DNA of 43,494 bases from Phoronis australis. Taxonomy: Eukaryota; Phoronida; Phoronidae. The notes below the pieces were generated by a model, which saw only the letters and a list, made by a program, of their open reading frames with translations, did no database searches and was not told the origin of the DNA. Location: NCBI GenBank assembly GCA_002633005.1, contig NMRA01000175.1, positions 379,831-423,324 on the forward strand. Reading direction: 5' to 3'. Each line of letters opens with the position of its first letter. Position 1 is the stretch's first letter. A program made the position numbers and the translations under genes. Shown here piece by piece: positions 10,901 through 25,900 of this stretch.

Positions 10901-13900
10901 AATTGAAATAAAGTCTTGCCCATGGTGGAACTCTAGAGGCCTTAACTCTGTATTCCACCTTGTTCTGTTGCTTGCTATCTGTTTGACCAATGATATGTTG
11001 TCAACAAATGAGTGTATCTCACTTAATTATGCTCATGACCACTTATCTTCGAATACGCAGTTGGAAAACAGCAGCGTTCCTATGGAGACCGTTGCCAGTG
11101 TCATTGCCACCAACACTGGCTCTGGCCGTATGAAAAGTGCTGACCTCAGCAGCACTGCCTCACTCTTGAACCGGGTGGTGACAGTGAGCAAGAAACAGAA
11201 CCAAAACTTGACACGCGTAGAAAGGAAGAAGAAAGCAAAGGCTGTCACAAAGGTATATGTTTAAACGTGTGTAAGAGGTAGAACAACCACTTTGCTGTGT
11301 TGCCTGAGGAAGTATGAAAGGATACTAAGCCCTGTTTGTGGTGATTTTAACCAGTCCTCATTCTGTCACCTGCTAATGCATCATTGGCGTCATACTTGAG
11401 TGATAAAAGCAAGATTCAATGGAAAACAAGTACTCACTGTCTCACATATTGGATATCATGGTTCTTAGTGGTTGGACTTTCCATGCTTGACCGTTAAGCA
11501 GACTTTGTAAGTTTTCAAATTTTTTTTCAAATGTTTTAGGGTTGTCAAGGGTTACAGAGCATTATTTTGTTTGAGAGAAATGGGAAAGATGTTTTAAATA
11601 TTTATTAAAAGGCCAAAAGCTGGGTTTGGTATCCTTTTAAGAGAATGGATTTGCATGTTGGATGGACGAATGTTACGTGGATGGATGTTATATGCAGAAA
11701 AGAGCTCTTATTTCAAAAAAGTGCAGGCTCAACAAGGCCATGTTAACTTGATGCTCATCTTTCTTTCTAGCCACATCCCATGTTTATTTCCTTCACTTAT
11801 TTCTTCAGTCAATCGCCAAGGCAGGAAGTAATATGCTGTCCAGCCAACAGGAGGCATCATGGAAAGCCATGAACAAAACGAACAAAGCCAAGGCAGCAGC
11901 TGACATCTTAACATGCATGGAGTCCGCTGCCTTCAGCATAGCGGATCAAATGAACGACACGGAGGTGATCATGGAGGTCAGCGAGAACATAAGTAAGTGA
12001 CAAGGGGGCATAATTTGGCAAACTTGCTAGAAACTGAAAACTGATTTAATAATGTCATTGAGTTTGTGAGAAAACGAATGCAAAGATATACTCTGCATAA
12101 TTATTTTACTTTCTTCAGAAATTATGTTATGAAATATTGCGTCATGAATAAAGCATACAGTCCAGTAATAATTTTTCCTCCATCCTATTTCTGGTAACAA
12201 GAGATACAATTACTCTTTTAGTTCTTGAGGTCAATGTTGTCAAGGTAACGGATTCTGTGGAGCCCATTGTGTTCCCAGACATGTCGGCATTGTCCAGCAG
12301 TAGTTGGAAGGTTATGAGTGACCAGGTGATCTTCCCTGCCCAGGGACTGAAGGACAACAGTGTGGATGGTGAGTCATGGCTAGCAAGCAGTTCAGTGTAT
12401 ATGAAAAGCTTACTAGATGGTTTCATGAGTTTTAAGAACATTATTGGTGAGAAATTGAGTTTCTGAGATCGACATTAGTGGGAAATCAGTCGCAGTGAAA
12501 CATTCTCTGGGTAGAGTTAAATCATGCTCTTGGCAACATATTTTAAGTGAATGTAACTGTTAAAGTCACTCCCCTTTATTACAGTGGTTGGCAAGCACTG
12601 ATGAGAATTAGCAATTCTTGATTAAGTCACAAAAACACAATTGTTTTTTTGACGTTTTTTTAGCTCAGATGAAGAAGTCTTTTCCATCAAAAACCAAACC
12701 CAAAAATGCTTTTTTCGGTCGTAAAATCAAAAATGTCCATTTAAAGGAAAATCGATTGACATTCGATATGGAGTAACTATGTTGAGTAAACCTCTTTGTA
12801 TTGGATACGGGATAATTCTAATTGGGTGTGGAATGTATAATATACAAGTTATTGTTAGAACCTATGAAATAATTAGATGGTAGTTGAAATGACATGGAAC
12901 ATGTTTAAAGAGAACCAAAAATGTGCAAATTTAATCTCCGTAAGGTGAAACAAATTTTAGAGCATTGAGCCTGCCAAAAATACTGCCCATGATGTCGTGA
13001 CCCAGACACACTCATTGAAATAATAGGCTTATCTCGGCGTAATAGTTTCAAGTAGCCGTGAGGCTGCTATCTTGCTGTCATAACTGGTAACAATAGCATT
13101 ATGTGTTGAAGTTGAAAGTAGTATTAATTTTTGCAATTACATTATGTTTAAAAAACATGCTGTGCCTTCTATCTCCTCAGGTCTTGCCAAGGTTGTGATC
13201 ATCTCGTATAACGAGATCAACAAGTACTTGGGACCTCAGATCGACCAATCGGGCATCGGAGAGCAGAAGAACTCGACACTTGTCAACACTCGTGTGCTGT
13301 CGGCATCCATCAACCAAGCAAAAGAGAGTGTGGCTCTGTCACAGCCGCTTATCTTTACACTACAACACAGCAACGTCAACTACACGGTCAACCCACAGTG
13401 CAGTTACCTGGACTACACTAAGTAAGTGCAATCATCCTACTGCATGCGTGTGGGAGACTGGGCAGCTCCGTATCTAATACACCTGTCTACATGCCATTCC
13501 AAGGAGGTTGCTGTTCATAAGCTGCCATTCAGTGATTATCCAACTTGTCTATATTGAGGGGCAGAAAACATCAGGTATCCTAATGGTGTTCAGCATTAGC
13601 GAAAAGGGAGATAACTCCACTGCAGATTTAGAATTAAGTAGTCAAGGGGAGGAGATGTTGCGAGTACTGTATGTGTTCTGGTTAATGACCAAGGATTTTA
13701 AAATCTGGTTGGATGTTAAAACAAAGTATGGAACTTAATATTCAAAAGTAGGTGTTTGAACATGAACGTTCAAAAGGGAAACTGCTTGAACATGAACTTT
13801 CAAAAATGAAAGTATATGAACATGAATGTTCAGAAGTCAAGAAATTGTTTGAAATTTGATGCGAGGATTTTTTCAAATCATGAGTATTGACTTGAATGGG

Positions 13901-16900
13901 GTCAATATTGCTTCAAACTTTTGAGTCTAAAATATTGCGTTTCAAGTATTTTCAATTTAGGAATTCTGAATTTTTGAAAACTAGTCTTAATGGCTTTCTT
14001 AGTGAAGTCATCTAATGTAGTTCTGTACTAGTTATAAACAAAAATTCCATAGCGACAGTAGAATGCTATTTATTGGCCTCTGAGCAATTCACAACTAGCA
14101 AAACTTGATAGCGTTCAGTTTTAGTTGATAGATTGCTGAGTTTCAACTGTGGTATGGCGTGGACTATTTAGCAACTGCATCATGAAATATTCACTTTGTA
14201 AACTTGGTCAACACATGACAATGTTGTGAGTGTAAAGGACGTGTAATATTAATACAGATGTGGAATAGTCAGTTGTGGCATTAGACACCGGTCATATGTT
14301 AACCATTTTTTCATGAACTTGTTCTTATTCTGTACCTTACAGCAGTGTCTATGGTACGTGGTCAGAGAAAGGTTGCCGCGCTACATCCTCAAACAACACG
14401 CACACCACGTGTGAATGTAACCATTTGACTAACTTTGCTGTTTTATTGGATGTGACTGGTACAGAGGTGCGTTTCTCAAGTGAAAGGGACTGGTTTGTGA
14501 TTATGATACTGCCAATTTACTTGCCTTTTTATATGCTGATATGAGCTGTGAATGTTTCTCTTAAAGAACAACGTCTGTAGAATTGTAGTTTTGACTTTTT
14601 ACCAATCTTATGATTAATTGGGTTATGTGACCATGTCTTCCAAGTTAAATTTAGTAAAAACGTAATGTACAATAACATCAATAGTATCAATATCGTGATC
14701 AAATTTTATTTGATTTAAATGTTTAAGAGATCTCAAAAATACTGTAGAGTTTTCAAAAACATGGTTTTGCTTTCTTTTAATGCAACTCGCAAAATCATAA
14801 AAGTCCCACGTTTTGATTACCCCTCTTGCAAAAGTGGAACATTCTAAAATAATTCCTAATGTCGTTTTGAAGAACAGTGCATAAAGCGTAGTATCTGAAA
14901 ATTTCATGTGAATCCGATCCCGCATTTCTGAGATGTGATCTTCCAAAGCTAGGCAAATTTCTACAGTTTTGTAGGGTTCTCTGTAACCTTAAACCACTCC
15001 AGCCTGAACTGATTTTGAAGTCATGCCAAATGTTGAATCCTCTCATCCTCCTGATCGTTTGCATCATTGTATGTATTCCTTGTTACTCTACTTCCTTACC
15101 AGCTGAGTCAGCCACTAATGAAAAAACATCAAACTTTAATAATTAAAAAGATTTATCGCTACTGAAATTTTAATACAATTTCTGCTTACTGGCATTGTCA
15201 CTTAAGACAAAAATCCCCAATGGTAAAAAAGATTGCTATTTCAGTCTCGCGTGAGAGTGGTGATTCCAGACAGTTTAACAATTTATCAATAACTGGCACT
15301 ACTGCTACAATCTCTAAAAATTTTGGAATTTTTAGTGATATACCGGGCCACCGCCTAGTTCATGGCAGAACGGTTCCATCAAGTGAAATATGTTTAATAT
15401 TCTTTTACATTCAGGAGACACGTCACCTTTTTTAACTTTTCAAAGACTTGTAATGACCAGCACCCGGAAGTTCACATCTGAAATCTTGAACTGGCATTAA
15501 CAGCTGGCAGCATACCCGGTCATTTTGACAATTATGGTTGTTAAATTATGGCATCTCTTCTTGAATTCTCCGAGTCAAACTTCTCCAAGGTCACGGGCAA
15601 CTTTCTTCCAGTAATTACCATAGTCATTTAGGCTTGGGTCTGAAATCTCAGTTTCCAAATGTTAAACTCAAACTTTAATTTACTTGTTTGTTTCTCTATA
15701 GTTGTCTAAAGAACATGAGCTGTCACTCATCATCATCACATATGTGGGCTGTATTGTGTCCCTGGTGTGTCTGCTGCTGAGTTGGCTCACCTTCCAGTTG
15801 TTCAGGTGGGTCTGGCTTCTTTTGATCTTCTGTATAAAGTGATGTGGTGAGATTAACACCAGTAGTCAATGTTACTGCTGATTTTTAAACTGCGGTGATC
15901 ACCAGTGGTAATCCTACTCCTTTGAATAGAGCCAACAAGTTAAAGTTAATAATACCGAGTGAGTGGAAACTGCCATGTAGTGCCTCTCACATGAACAGGG
16001 TGTTTGCGTGATCAGGTCTACCAAATTCTACCATGCTTTGAAAAGAAAGGATTATCTAACACAGTCACCACAGGTGACCCGAAGGTATTATGTGTCTGAT
16101 TTTTTCTGTAATAGGTGTCATCTTCATTGGGAAACTGTAATTTGTTGAAGAGGCAGTTATTCATTCCATTGCGTAAACAACATGATTATTTCGTGTTTTT
16201 GCACTGTTCCAAAGCAGAAGGCGGGTTATATAAAAGTTATACACTCAGGATAACGCTTGCCCCTCTTTCATTGTTGAGCAATGCACTTGACTTCATGCAA
16301 CAGTCTGGGTTATCTATTGACCATTTCTCTTTTAACTTTATGCATTTCCATTTATCCTTCCAGGAACTTGCAGAGCGACAGGAACACTATTCACAAGAAC
16401 CTCGTCTTTTGCCTTTTTGTTGCTGAGATCATCTTCCTGCTGGGTATCAAGCAAGCAGACAAACCAGTGCTCTGTTCCGTCATTGCGGGCTTCCTACACT
16501 ATTATTTCTTGGCTTCGTTTGGCTGGATGTGTCTGGAAGGAATACAGCTTTATGTCATGTTGATTGAAGTGTTCGAAGCGGAGAGGTCAAGAGTGAAATA
16601 CTATTACCTCGCTGGATATGGTGAGATACTAAGTGCAACACAAAAAGTGAATAGATTTGATATATGATGCAGCTGTAGATTCAAAACCTGAAACTAAATG
16701 AAATGTATAAGTCCAGGTACATCTGCGTACAAGTTATGCTGCCTAAGTTATGCGTAGATGTTGAAATTCTATTCTTGATTGTTGTGGTTATTAAAATAAC
16801 AATTCTCTGCACATGTGCTAATTACAAGCAGGTATTTGAAGTCATAGCTCCGCAAAAATTGTTAATAAAGCTGTCGAACTTCATCATTTAATTCAGCAAT

Positions 16901-19900
16901 CATTTAAAAGTCGGCCGGTCATATTTTACGGAATTATGTTGAATCTTTGAAATTTTATCGTATGGTTCTGTGGTGTTCATGCGAGTTGTCTGGTGATTCT
17001 TTTTAGGTGTCCCTGCAGTGATAGTAGCGCTCTCTGCTGGCATTAGTTATGGTATCGGACAACCAGGATATGGGACAGATAAGCAGTGCGTAATGAGTGT
17101 CAGAGACGTATTAATTAGTACTTAGTTTTTGCTGATAAACCACTTGCACCATAAACTCTTGAAAGAAGGAATGTAATACATTCCTGTTTATGAGGTGGTA
17201 AACTGAAGTAAAATGAGTTTGAGATTGTCAACTTGAAAACGTTTTCACAAAAAAATGTCAATATTCATCTGATATTCTTCGTTTATTGTGTCAAAAAGTT
17301 GTGAATAAGTGCATATATTAAAGTGGCAAAAACCCGCACTCCATCAAGGAAATTAAATTGGATTTTGATAACGTACTGCTATGAAATTGGTCTAAACTTG
17401 TTCCTCACTTGGATGAGAAGTTTTTTGTTTTGTCTTGCAAAGAAGTTGCATTTTGTTGTTCTCGAGACCACGCTCTGTGAATAAAAGGTTGCGCCATGAG
17501 AAGTCAACTTGTAGAGACTGTTCTTGAGCATTAACAGTCTGGCAATTCGTTTCAAGCTCGGAAATCTTAACGTATTTTGGCATAGGAACAATTGGTGATG
17601 AATTTCACAACGATAAGTAGTCCAAATCAAAAAATCGTTTTTTGTGATGGTAGGTGGGTTTATAGTTGCTTAGACTAATTTGACCAATGTACGTTATAGC
17701 TAATTAGTTTAACTTTTTTCATAGTTGCTGGCTGAGGGTTGACAATGGCTTCATCTGGAGTTTCGTTGGCCCTGTTGCCGTGGTAATTACCATTAACATC
17801 ATTATGCTGAGCATCGCCATTTACATGATGTGCAAGCACGCCAACTCATCAGCTGCTAGGTCCAAGGACAAGTCAAGGTCAAATAACATGAAGTAAGTTT
17901 ACTATTCATATGTTACAAAATGTCAATTTCAATCTTTCTTTTAAGTAGATGTTTGTATTTTGTGCTTTTTCAAACATGAAGACTTTCAGGTTCATAACAT
18001 TGTCAATAGAGGTTAAATTGAATTTGTCGTACCGATAAATTATGTTTCTTGTTCGCAACTTAATCGTAACCTCTTTGTCTGTCAGATTTTTTTGAAGTCC
18101 TGCTTTGACAATGATGAGAAGGGATGGTTTGTCCGAACAGCAAACATTCCTAATGGCTTCTAGTTTTCTCAAAAGTTGATACTTTGTGACTTTTGAAATT
18201 TGGTTTAGACGGTAGTCTTGCAGTTTTTGTAATTTATTGTCTGTTTTGTCTCAAGACCAGAGTCTTGTGACCAATCGTGCTCTAAGCGTGATGACAAGAG
18301 TGGTGAGAACACAGCCAATGGCTCGGCCAATCAGTAAGCATCAATGTTGTGAATGCATGCTGTTCCATTGTTTCTTATTGGATGATTGCTTCTGGAGTTC
18401 TGCTGTTGTTCTTTTGATATTGCCATGTGTGCTGTTAGCATTTAATTTAGTTTTTTAATGCCAAATAAGTATCTAGATTGACAGTTGCCACATTATCCCA
18501 CTGAGAACACATAAAATGCACTAATTGAAGCACTGCTCCTTAGTTTGCTAAATCGAGCACTGGGGTATCTGAAGTTATGGTTTTGATGTGTTCCTTTGTG
18601 TTAATGCATGGTGTTGACATTCACCTTCTTACTATTACATGTTGTAGCTTCATATGCCACCACCTGAACAAATTTCACAGAATTCATACTAAAAGTGTTA
18701 TTTTATAGCGATTGGAGTTAGTTGATAGGTTGAGTGACCTTATTGTGGTAAAAAATGGGGGTTACTTATAGAACATGTGGGACCATTAAGTACTCTGTGA
18801 TAATCGAGATCATTTCTAGGAGCAGAGGAAGAAGAGGACGAATTTTATACTCTCATAGGGTCCAATATTATTATTAAGATTCTGCGTTGATATTGATTTG
18901 TGATTTTCTAGTTGCCGCTGTGGTTTCATCTTTTTATTTTTTATTCTTTGTTGTGAGTTGATGCTTTCCGTTATTAGTTTCAACACGGTAACGAAAGTTA
19001 CAGAATGGAACTTGTTGACATCATGTTATATTTGTAAATATGTCTTAGCTTCATCCTTAAAAGTAGATAATTTGCTAACTTTATTCATTCTGTAAGTACC
19101 GTAGTAAATTTGTCTTCTGAATTCTCCTAATAATTGTTTCTTTTCACTTAAAGTATTCTTTTGCTGATATCTGTTATAGAGCTGATGAAGAATACTCTTC
19201 TGTGTTTGAAGATACAAACACAGAGTTCTCTGGCTATCAGCCGGGATATAAAGGTCCATACGTTGTCTCTGGTGATGCTGATAATTTCTGGAACTTCAGT
19301 AATTGCCCAGAAGGGCGTGCCTCAGCACCGTAAGCTTGGGTGGTGGGAACGCCATCTGTTGTGTATTTGGCATTGGATTATTTCCTCCTATTTGCTTAGT
19401 TTGTTTTGTATATACCACCTACAGAACTGTGCTTTCGAGTCTAGTGATGTTTTAGGACCTTGCCGACCTCTATCTGTGCTTAAGCAAATCAATGAGGATT
19501 TGTGTTCAGCGGTCACTTGTTGAAGTATTTCATATTGCAAGGTTTCCTCCTGGTTTCGGGTTTACAATTGATTCTGGATTTGTTTACTCGTGTAAAAATT
19601 AAATGTAATGTACTCTGAGAATTCCAAGCATGTTGTTGTCGTATAAGTGGTTGATTGATTGATTGATATAGTAAGACGTAGGCATAGAGGCTTTAAATTT
19701 GAGTGTGATGTCTGAAAATCTAAAAGAGGGCCGGTACCACTCAGAAAATCGTGGTTGGATATCATAATGCTCATTCATAGCTATCCCTCTGAGCTGTGTT
19801 GGTTTGCCTAAAGGTTGTCTGGTCTTAATCTGTGTGTACTGCTTCAATTTGTCTACCGTACCCCCTGGTTGGAGAGAACTGGCATGGGTCTTGTTTGAGT

Positions 19901-22900
19901 GAGCTGTGTTCAGACTTACACTTTCACTGGCATCGTTTGAAATGGTTGAGAAAATGACGTGGAATAGAGATGGAAATGATACTCTGATTTTTGATCAACA
20001 TACTGATAATCTTGCTGTTGATGCAGTTCAGGCATTGATTCGCCTGCAATTATCTTTATCTTAGTAAGAATATTCATGACTCTTCCTTCTCAAAAATATG
20101 TTTTTCTCATACTGTCATTAATAGCTTTCCAGTACAAAGATGCCTTTTTTCTGCAATCATAGCAGTTAGATGACTCACCACAAATTAAATAAATGGTGAA
20201 TTTACATTTGGGCAACCCTTCAGATTTGTTATTGAAACTTAATTAATTAGTTTATTTAATATCAATATCTTGGCATCTGTATTAATTGGCTTGATGCTGA
20301 AATAACAGCCTAATACTCCTAGTTGAGCCTAACGTATGAAGAGGCATGTAAACGTGTTCTCTGCAGCAGAGAGCTAGTTGAACAAAAGTTTGTGATTCAT
20401 TCAAGTACGAATTTTACTTTCTAGAACATCGCATCCTGTTTCTGACTCTGTAGCGATTGGAGATCTCAAGGATCGTCCAGTACCTTCTGCTGAAAAGAGC
20501 AAAAGATCTGTGACGTTTAGTGCTCCGTAAGACCGGTTGTTGTTCTTGTTGTTGTCTGGTCTTTTGGTGGTGTTGGCCATTAGCATGCTTTGTTGGGATG
20601 AGAGTCGGATCATGGTTTCATTTCCATCTGTGTCATTGGATGACCGTGCTTACAGTTTTGTATTTTTGAAGTTTTTCATTTCAGCTGGCTACATTGCGAC
20701 CGCATACAGCTCCTAATTCCACACTTGCTTTTCGTATTCACTTTCTTTCTAGATTGCTGTATCTGTACACTAGTTTGTTCTGGATCAATTAAGATTTTTT
20801 TCAATTTGGTGAAGCACTTTTTGAAATTTTCTCGACTTAATTAGTTTCAATTCTGCAGTACAACACATTCACAAATCACGTTAGGATGGGCCGTGGTGAT
20901 AGCATGCTTTCTTGAGCTGTGAAGCATGTTGGTGCAGGCATAGAAACACAATGGGTGTTTTTTTTTTAAAAACGCATGTAAAGTTTGCTGCCAGAGTCAA
21001 CTTTCTGACTTTCCATTCCTTTCAGTAGTGTCAATTTTTGATACTAGTCTATAATGTAGGCTAAATCATCTACAGTACTGCATTAAAAATCATGGAGATC
21101 AGGTGCCATCCTGCAGGCGTGTAATACTATCATCAAGTGAATACTCTTCAAAACTTGACTTTTATGTAGGGTGCATGATATCCCCAAGTAAGGTGTTTTT
21201 GTGAAGCGCAGTGGAGCTTCTGCATAGTTCTTTCCATATCAGAATGAAGAGTGTTTACTGGCCGTTTTTTCATATACATTGAATTCTTGGTGAAAACTCG
21301 CCACTTGCGTACAAAAATAATAGCCAAAATTGCCATTATCATTTTTCGACTGAAGGTCTAACATTTTTGTGAAGGACAATGTTTTTACAAAATATTTCCT
21401 CATAGTAGCTATGTTACAGAACTTCAACACGGTAAAGCATTGAATGGTGCTATGCATCTATTATGAAGAATGAGAAGATTAAAGTATCAATTCTCCTCCA
21501 TGTTGTGTTCTAAATTGATGAGATTTCTACACACAACCTCTCATGATTACAATGAGCTTATCAGTTGGTCTGGCTGAATTTATTCAAGCCTTTCAGAGTG
21601 CAAAATGATAATGTCAACCTGAGAGCTTCCTCAAAAACTGTGATGCATAGGGTCTATGGCAAAGGAACCGTTAAACGAGAATGCCACCCGATTTCATTAG
21701 TCTTTTTTGCAGTCTTAATCGGTCTATATCCACTTCACCTCGCATACGGTCGACCTTACCTTGCCAAGAGGTGTCGCGTTAACCTGTGAGGAAGGTGAGA
21801 AACGACGCTAGCGACGTCAGTGGTTCATATGCAGAGTGAATGCCGCTATGTTGCGGTGCATCGTTCCCGCTTGTCCGAACTAAGCAGCTGCGAGGAAAGC
21901 GGGTATTTCGTTTTTTTTTTTTTACTTCCTCGACAGTCCGAAATGCTTAGGAAGTGGCTCATGGTAGTGAAAAATGAAATGTACGCTGTAAATAGCAAGT
22001 ATGAGGCCGTGAAACATCTCCGNTTACATGGAAGTTTTATGATTTATTGGTGTTAAACGATGACTTCAAGCGATAAGCTGACACCAGTAACCCTTGTTGT
22101 GAACTGCTGAACAGACTGCGTGTGAAACCGATGACGTCATTGGATAATTTCAACACCTCCGTCTGCCGTCAGGTGTCAGGTAACGCAACCGTACGTGTCG
22201 TTATGGAGTAGAACTACTCGATCTAAATTGATACTAATTAGGTTGCTTTTTGGGTGGCATGCTCCTTTAATGGGGTCAGCTCAGTCGTGTGTTTGACTTC
22301 AGTATCATGTTGCTTGGTCTGTTACAGTAGTGGTGAGAGTGGGGACTCTACTGATGTGACTGGAAAGACTAGTAAAAGCAGCAGCAGTAGCAGTAAGAAG
22401 CAGAGTACGCCACCTAGTGTCATCATGTAAGACCATGTTTACTGCAATAGGGGGTATTACTGCATTGTAATGAATTGCTTATGGTGTACAAAAAGTTATG
22501 TGGTCTGTCGATGTGATGATATGAATGTGTCATTAGTGTTGTGCTACAAGGTTGCGGATGTGTTCCATAGAGCAGTGCATTTTTTAGTTTGGAGAATATA
22601 GGCACTTAAGTTGTGCTCAGAGGCAGATGGGAGTCATTTCCAGCACCTACCGTAAAAGTGCTTGATTTTATTGTTGTAAGAATGTCTCAATTAGACTATC
22701 TTGTCATCTAAGCTAGGCCACATTTACATGTATTATTAATATCACTCCTCGTGCTTTGATGGATTAATCTTGTGATTTCAAAAAACTGCTAGAGTGCTGT
22801 CAAAAACACTAGTATTAAAGAATGTTCAACATCGGCTTGAGCCCATTACTTAAAACTGACAATTTTCAAAATTTGAAGTTCCTGTTTCTATTGAAAAAAT

Positions 22901-25900
22901 ATATTAGCAAACGTTTGTTATCTGTTTTGGGAGAATCGCCCTGTATTATGTTGTATATTGCAAATGTATTGTATTGTATTGTTTCAGGGCTTGGGTGAAA
23001 GGAGCTCTGGTCTTGGTAGTTCTTCTTGGACTGACGTGGGCCTTTGGCTTGCTGTTCATTAGTGAAGAGACATTGGTCATGGCGTATGTGTTCACTGTGT
23101 TGAACAGCTTCCAAGGATTGTTCATATTCATCTTCCACTGTCTTATGAATGAAAAGGTGAGCTTGTCATTTATGATGACTTGTGTGGTCACAGATTGAAA
23201 AAAATTCATATGCATGTTCAGATTCAGGGAATTTCATCAGTGTGATGGCTGTTGTGTTTATAGTATTGATCAATTTTCCTGAAATTGAACACTATAGACT
23301 TCCACCCTTTTTGTGGTGACATGCATGTTTTTATTCATCAATAGATTATGGAACAGCTTTCACTGGTTTAATAAGGGTAAGGGTTCTGCTTATACAAGTA
23401 CATCTTGTATGCATTGAACAGTGTCTATTACTATGGTTGTCCCCTACATTTCCATTCTCTAGTTCATACTTTTAAAGTAAAAGATCTCGACTATGCATCC
23501 TGTCATCAGGGGTAGTCTTCCTCACTGCCTCAAGAATTGCTTCTAACATTCCTTCCCATTCTTAGGTTCAGAAGGAGTACAAGAAGTGTGTCCGGCGCTC
23601 CGCCTGGTGCCCCATGTGTATCCGTGTCCACTATGGTGGCCACAAGGGGGCGTACCATGTGTCTACCTCTCCAACACCTTCCAGCACTTCGGGCAATGTA
23701 AGTCGTTAAACAAAACTTCCTTCTTTCAGAATAAAATTTCTTGAGTTCAAAATAAGATTTCTGCTATGACGTTATTGCGTTTTTTTACTGTGGACTTTCT
23801 TAATTTGTTAGCTGATGTGTTTATTTTTGTGATTATTTTTGCTTTTGTTTTTATTCATTATAATTGTTGTATTTCTAGAAAATTCATTCAACAAAAAATG
23901 CTATTCAGTTGAAGGTAAAGAATTAGCATCTTGATTTACCTAAAGTGCATGCGTTATAGAAAGATTCCGTCGTGTGTTACTAGAGCACTTTATTTTTGTA
24001 CAGACTTCTCTTGACTCACTCGCGCCCTGTTTTATGGAGAATTTTATCTGTTGAGTGGTTCTTCTGAAATACTGCAACTCGCAAGTTCCCATGTTTTACT
24101 ATTTGCCTCAATTCAAAGGCATGTACAGTACCGTCTTTAAAAGCCTCTGCTTTGGTGTGTAAGTTACCTTAAGTTTCAGGGGTTTTGTTGTGGTGGTAAA
24201 GTGTTCTCAGCCCAATTTTATCCGATTATTTTATCAATGATTCTCCATCTAAATTTGCTGTCACAGTAAACTTGATGGCAGTATTTTAGTTTTTTCACTT
24301 TGAAGTAGTCCTACTGTGACCTACTTATAGCTGCACGTGGCTTCAAGGAAGTCTTCTGTGGTATTAAGAAAAATACAAAATCTCATTGAGAGTTGAACAA
24401 AATTTTGGATAAAAAAGCTTTGGTTGGTTCAATAATTCACTCATTAACTTCAGCACAACTAGACGTCTTCGGTCAAATTTTGTCACTCCCTTTGAAAATT
24501 GGGCATTTTGCTGTTGAATAGAGCAGTTACGCAATACACTCAGTTTCTTGCTTGCACCACCCACTATAGCTATTTACATTGTTCCCCTCCAACTGACAGT
24601 TCATCCGAGTAGCCAGTTGCATGAAACAGTCCTAAATAGAGACTCGACTTAATGTTCCTTAACTTTTCATCGCATATTTGGATTTGAACTTTCGCATGCT
24701 ATTTTGTCTGCATTACCAAGTCAATTTTTTGCTTTGATACACGAGAGAAAACTCTGGGTTGAATTTTCAGTGTTGTTGAACATAAAGAGATCTTTTAATG
24801 AGCTTTCCTAAACTTAGGACTAAGTCCCAGTTTGGTTTTATTGAAATTAGGGTTCTATTTTTGGATATAATGAAATAAAGGCTTAAAATGAGTAAAAGAG
24901 GAATTGATAGAAAACCGTAACAGTTATGAGTAAACAAAGACACAAATGCCCAAAAGATATAGTGAACTTGGGTGAGTCCTTGTTTAAGACAGATTCGTGC
25001 AAACAGGCACTGTTGTGTAACCAATTCTCATTGAAGACATGTATTGCTATACAGTTGGCATAACTCTCTGAGTTGTATCATCATGGACTTGCATATTGTT
25101 TAGGTTCTGTTGCGCATGACACTCTGTCTGATGCAAACTATTTAGAAATATTTTATTTGGTAGTGTCTTGTTGGCTGGAAATTCTTTGAAGAAAATATTG
25201 GGTATACACAAGATTGGTGTATGTTTGTACTGAACTAGATTCATCTGTCCTCATTTTTGTAGGCTTCGTTCGGTATTATCATTTTCCTTCTCTGTTTTTG
25301 GACTCTTTTCCATAGAAACCATACAAGAATGAATGATTTAGAATCGATGTAATTTTTATGAAAATTCTGTCTCTCCAATTTTTGGACACTGTCCTTATCA
25401 GAATTTATTTCAGAAAATGGATTGAAAAGAATGGTCTTGTTGCAGCGTTATATTTTCGGCAATATTAATTCACATTTTTACTGACCAAATGTTGCTTCAA
25501 AATATCAGTCAGGAATCAATATTTCAGACATGTAAAAAGTTAAATTTTCAATGCCTAATAATTACAGTCGAAAGTCTTTGTGCTTATGTTTCGATCATCT
25601 CAAAAATTGAGTGCATTTTGGGTACATGTGCTTATTACAGTTAGTTAACAGTGTCTTATGGACATGGAACATTTGTTGGTTAAATGTGCAGCATCCACCT
25701 GGTGGTGAATTTTGCTTGCATGGATGTCCTTGCATGGTGAAGGCCCCTTTACGCCTGCTTAAGGTTCTGTTCCTGCTGATGATAGCTTCACAACTTTAAG
25801 TATTGTTTGACAAGTATTGAAGAATTTTTACTAAAATCTAGGCTTGCAACTACCTTATTTCTTCATTTTGTGAAATTTGAGTTTGAAATGCACAGCTTAC

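Noticed and set aside
10890-11060. Extension of the GAIN exon upstream as one long frame from 10890
   Set aside because: The HormR exon ends in phase 0 at a donor and the good acceptor is at 11060; the upstream part lacks family similarity.
16115-16426. Separate small gene over the intron before the TM2 exon
   Set aside because: It is an out-of-frame shadow that overlaps the TM2-TM3 exon; the receptor frame is clear.
17379-17630. Minus-strand frame in the TM4-TM5 intron
   Set aside because: No domain, no splice support, composition like other intron sequence.
18822-18880. AG-flanked purine-rich stretch (GAGCAGAGGAAGAAGAGGACG) between ICL3 cassettes 1 and 2
   Set aside because: No donor follows before stops, and phase does not match the other cassettes. 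It could be a splicing enhancer, but nothing proves that.
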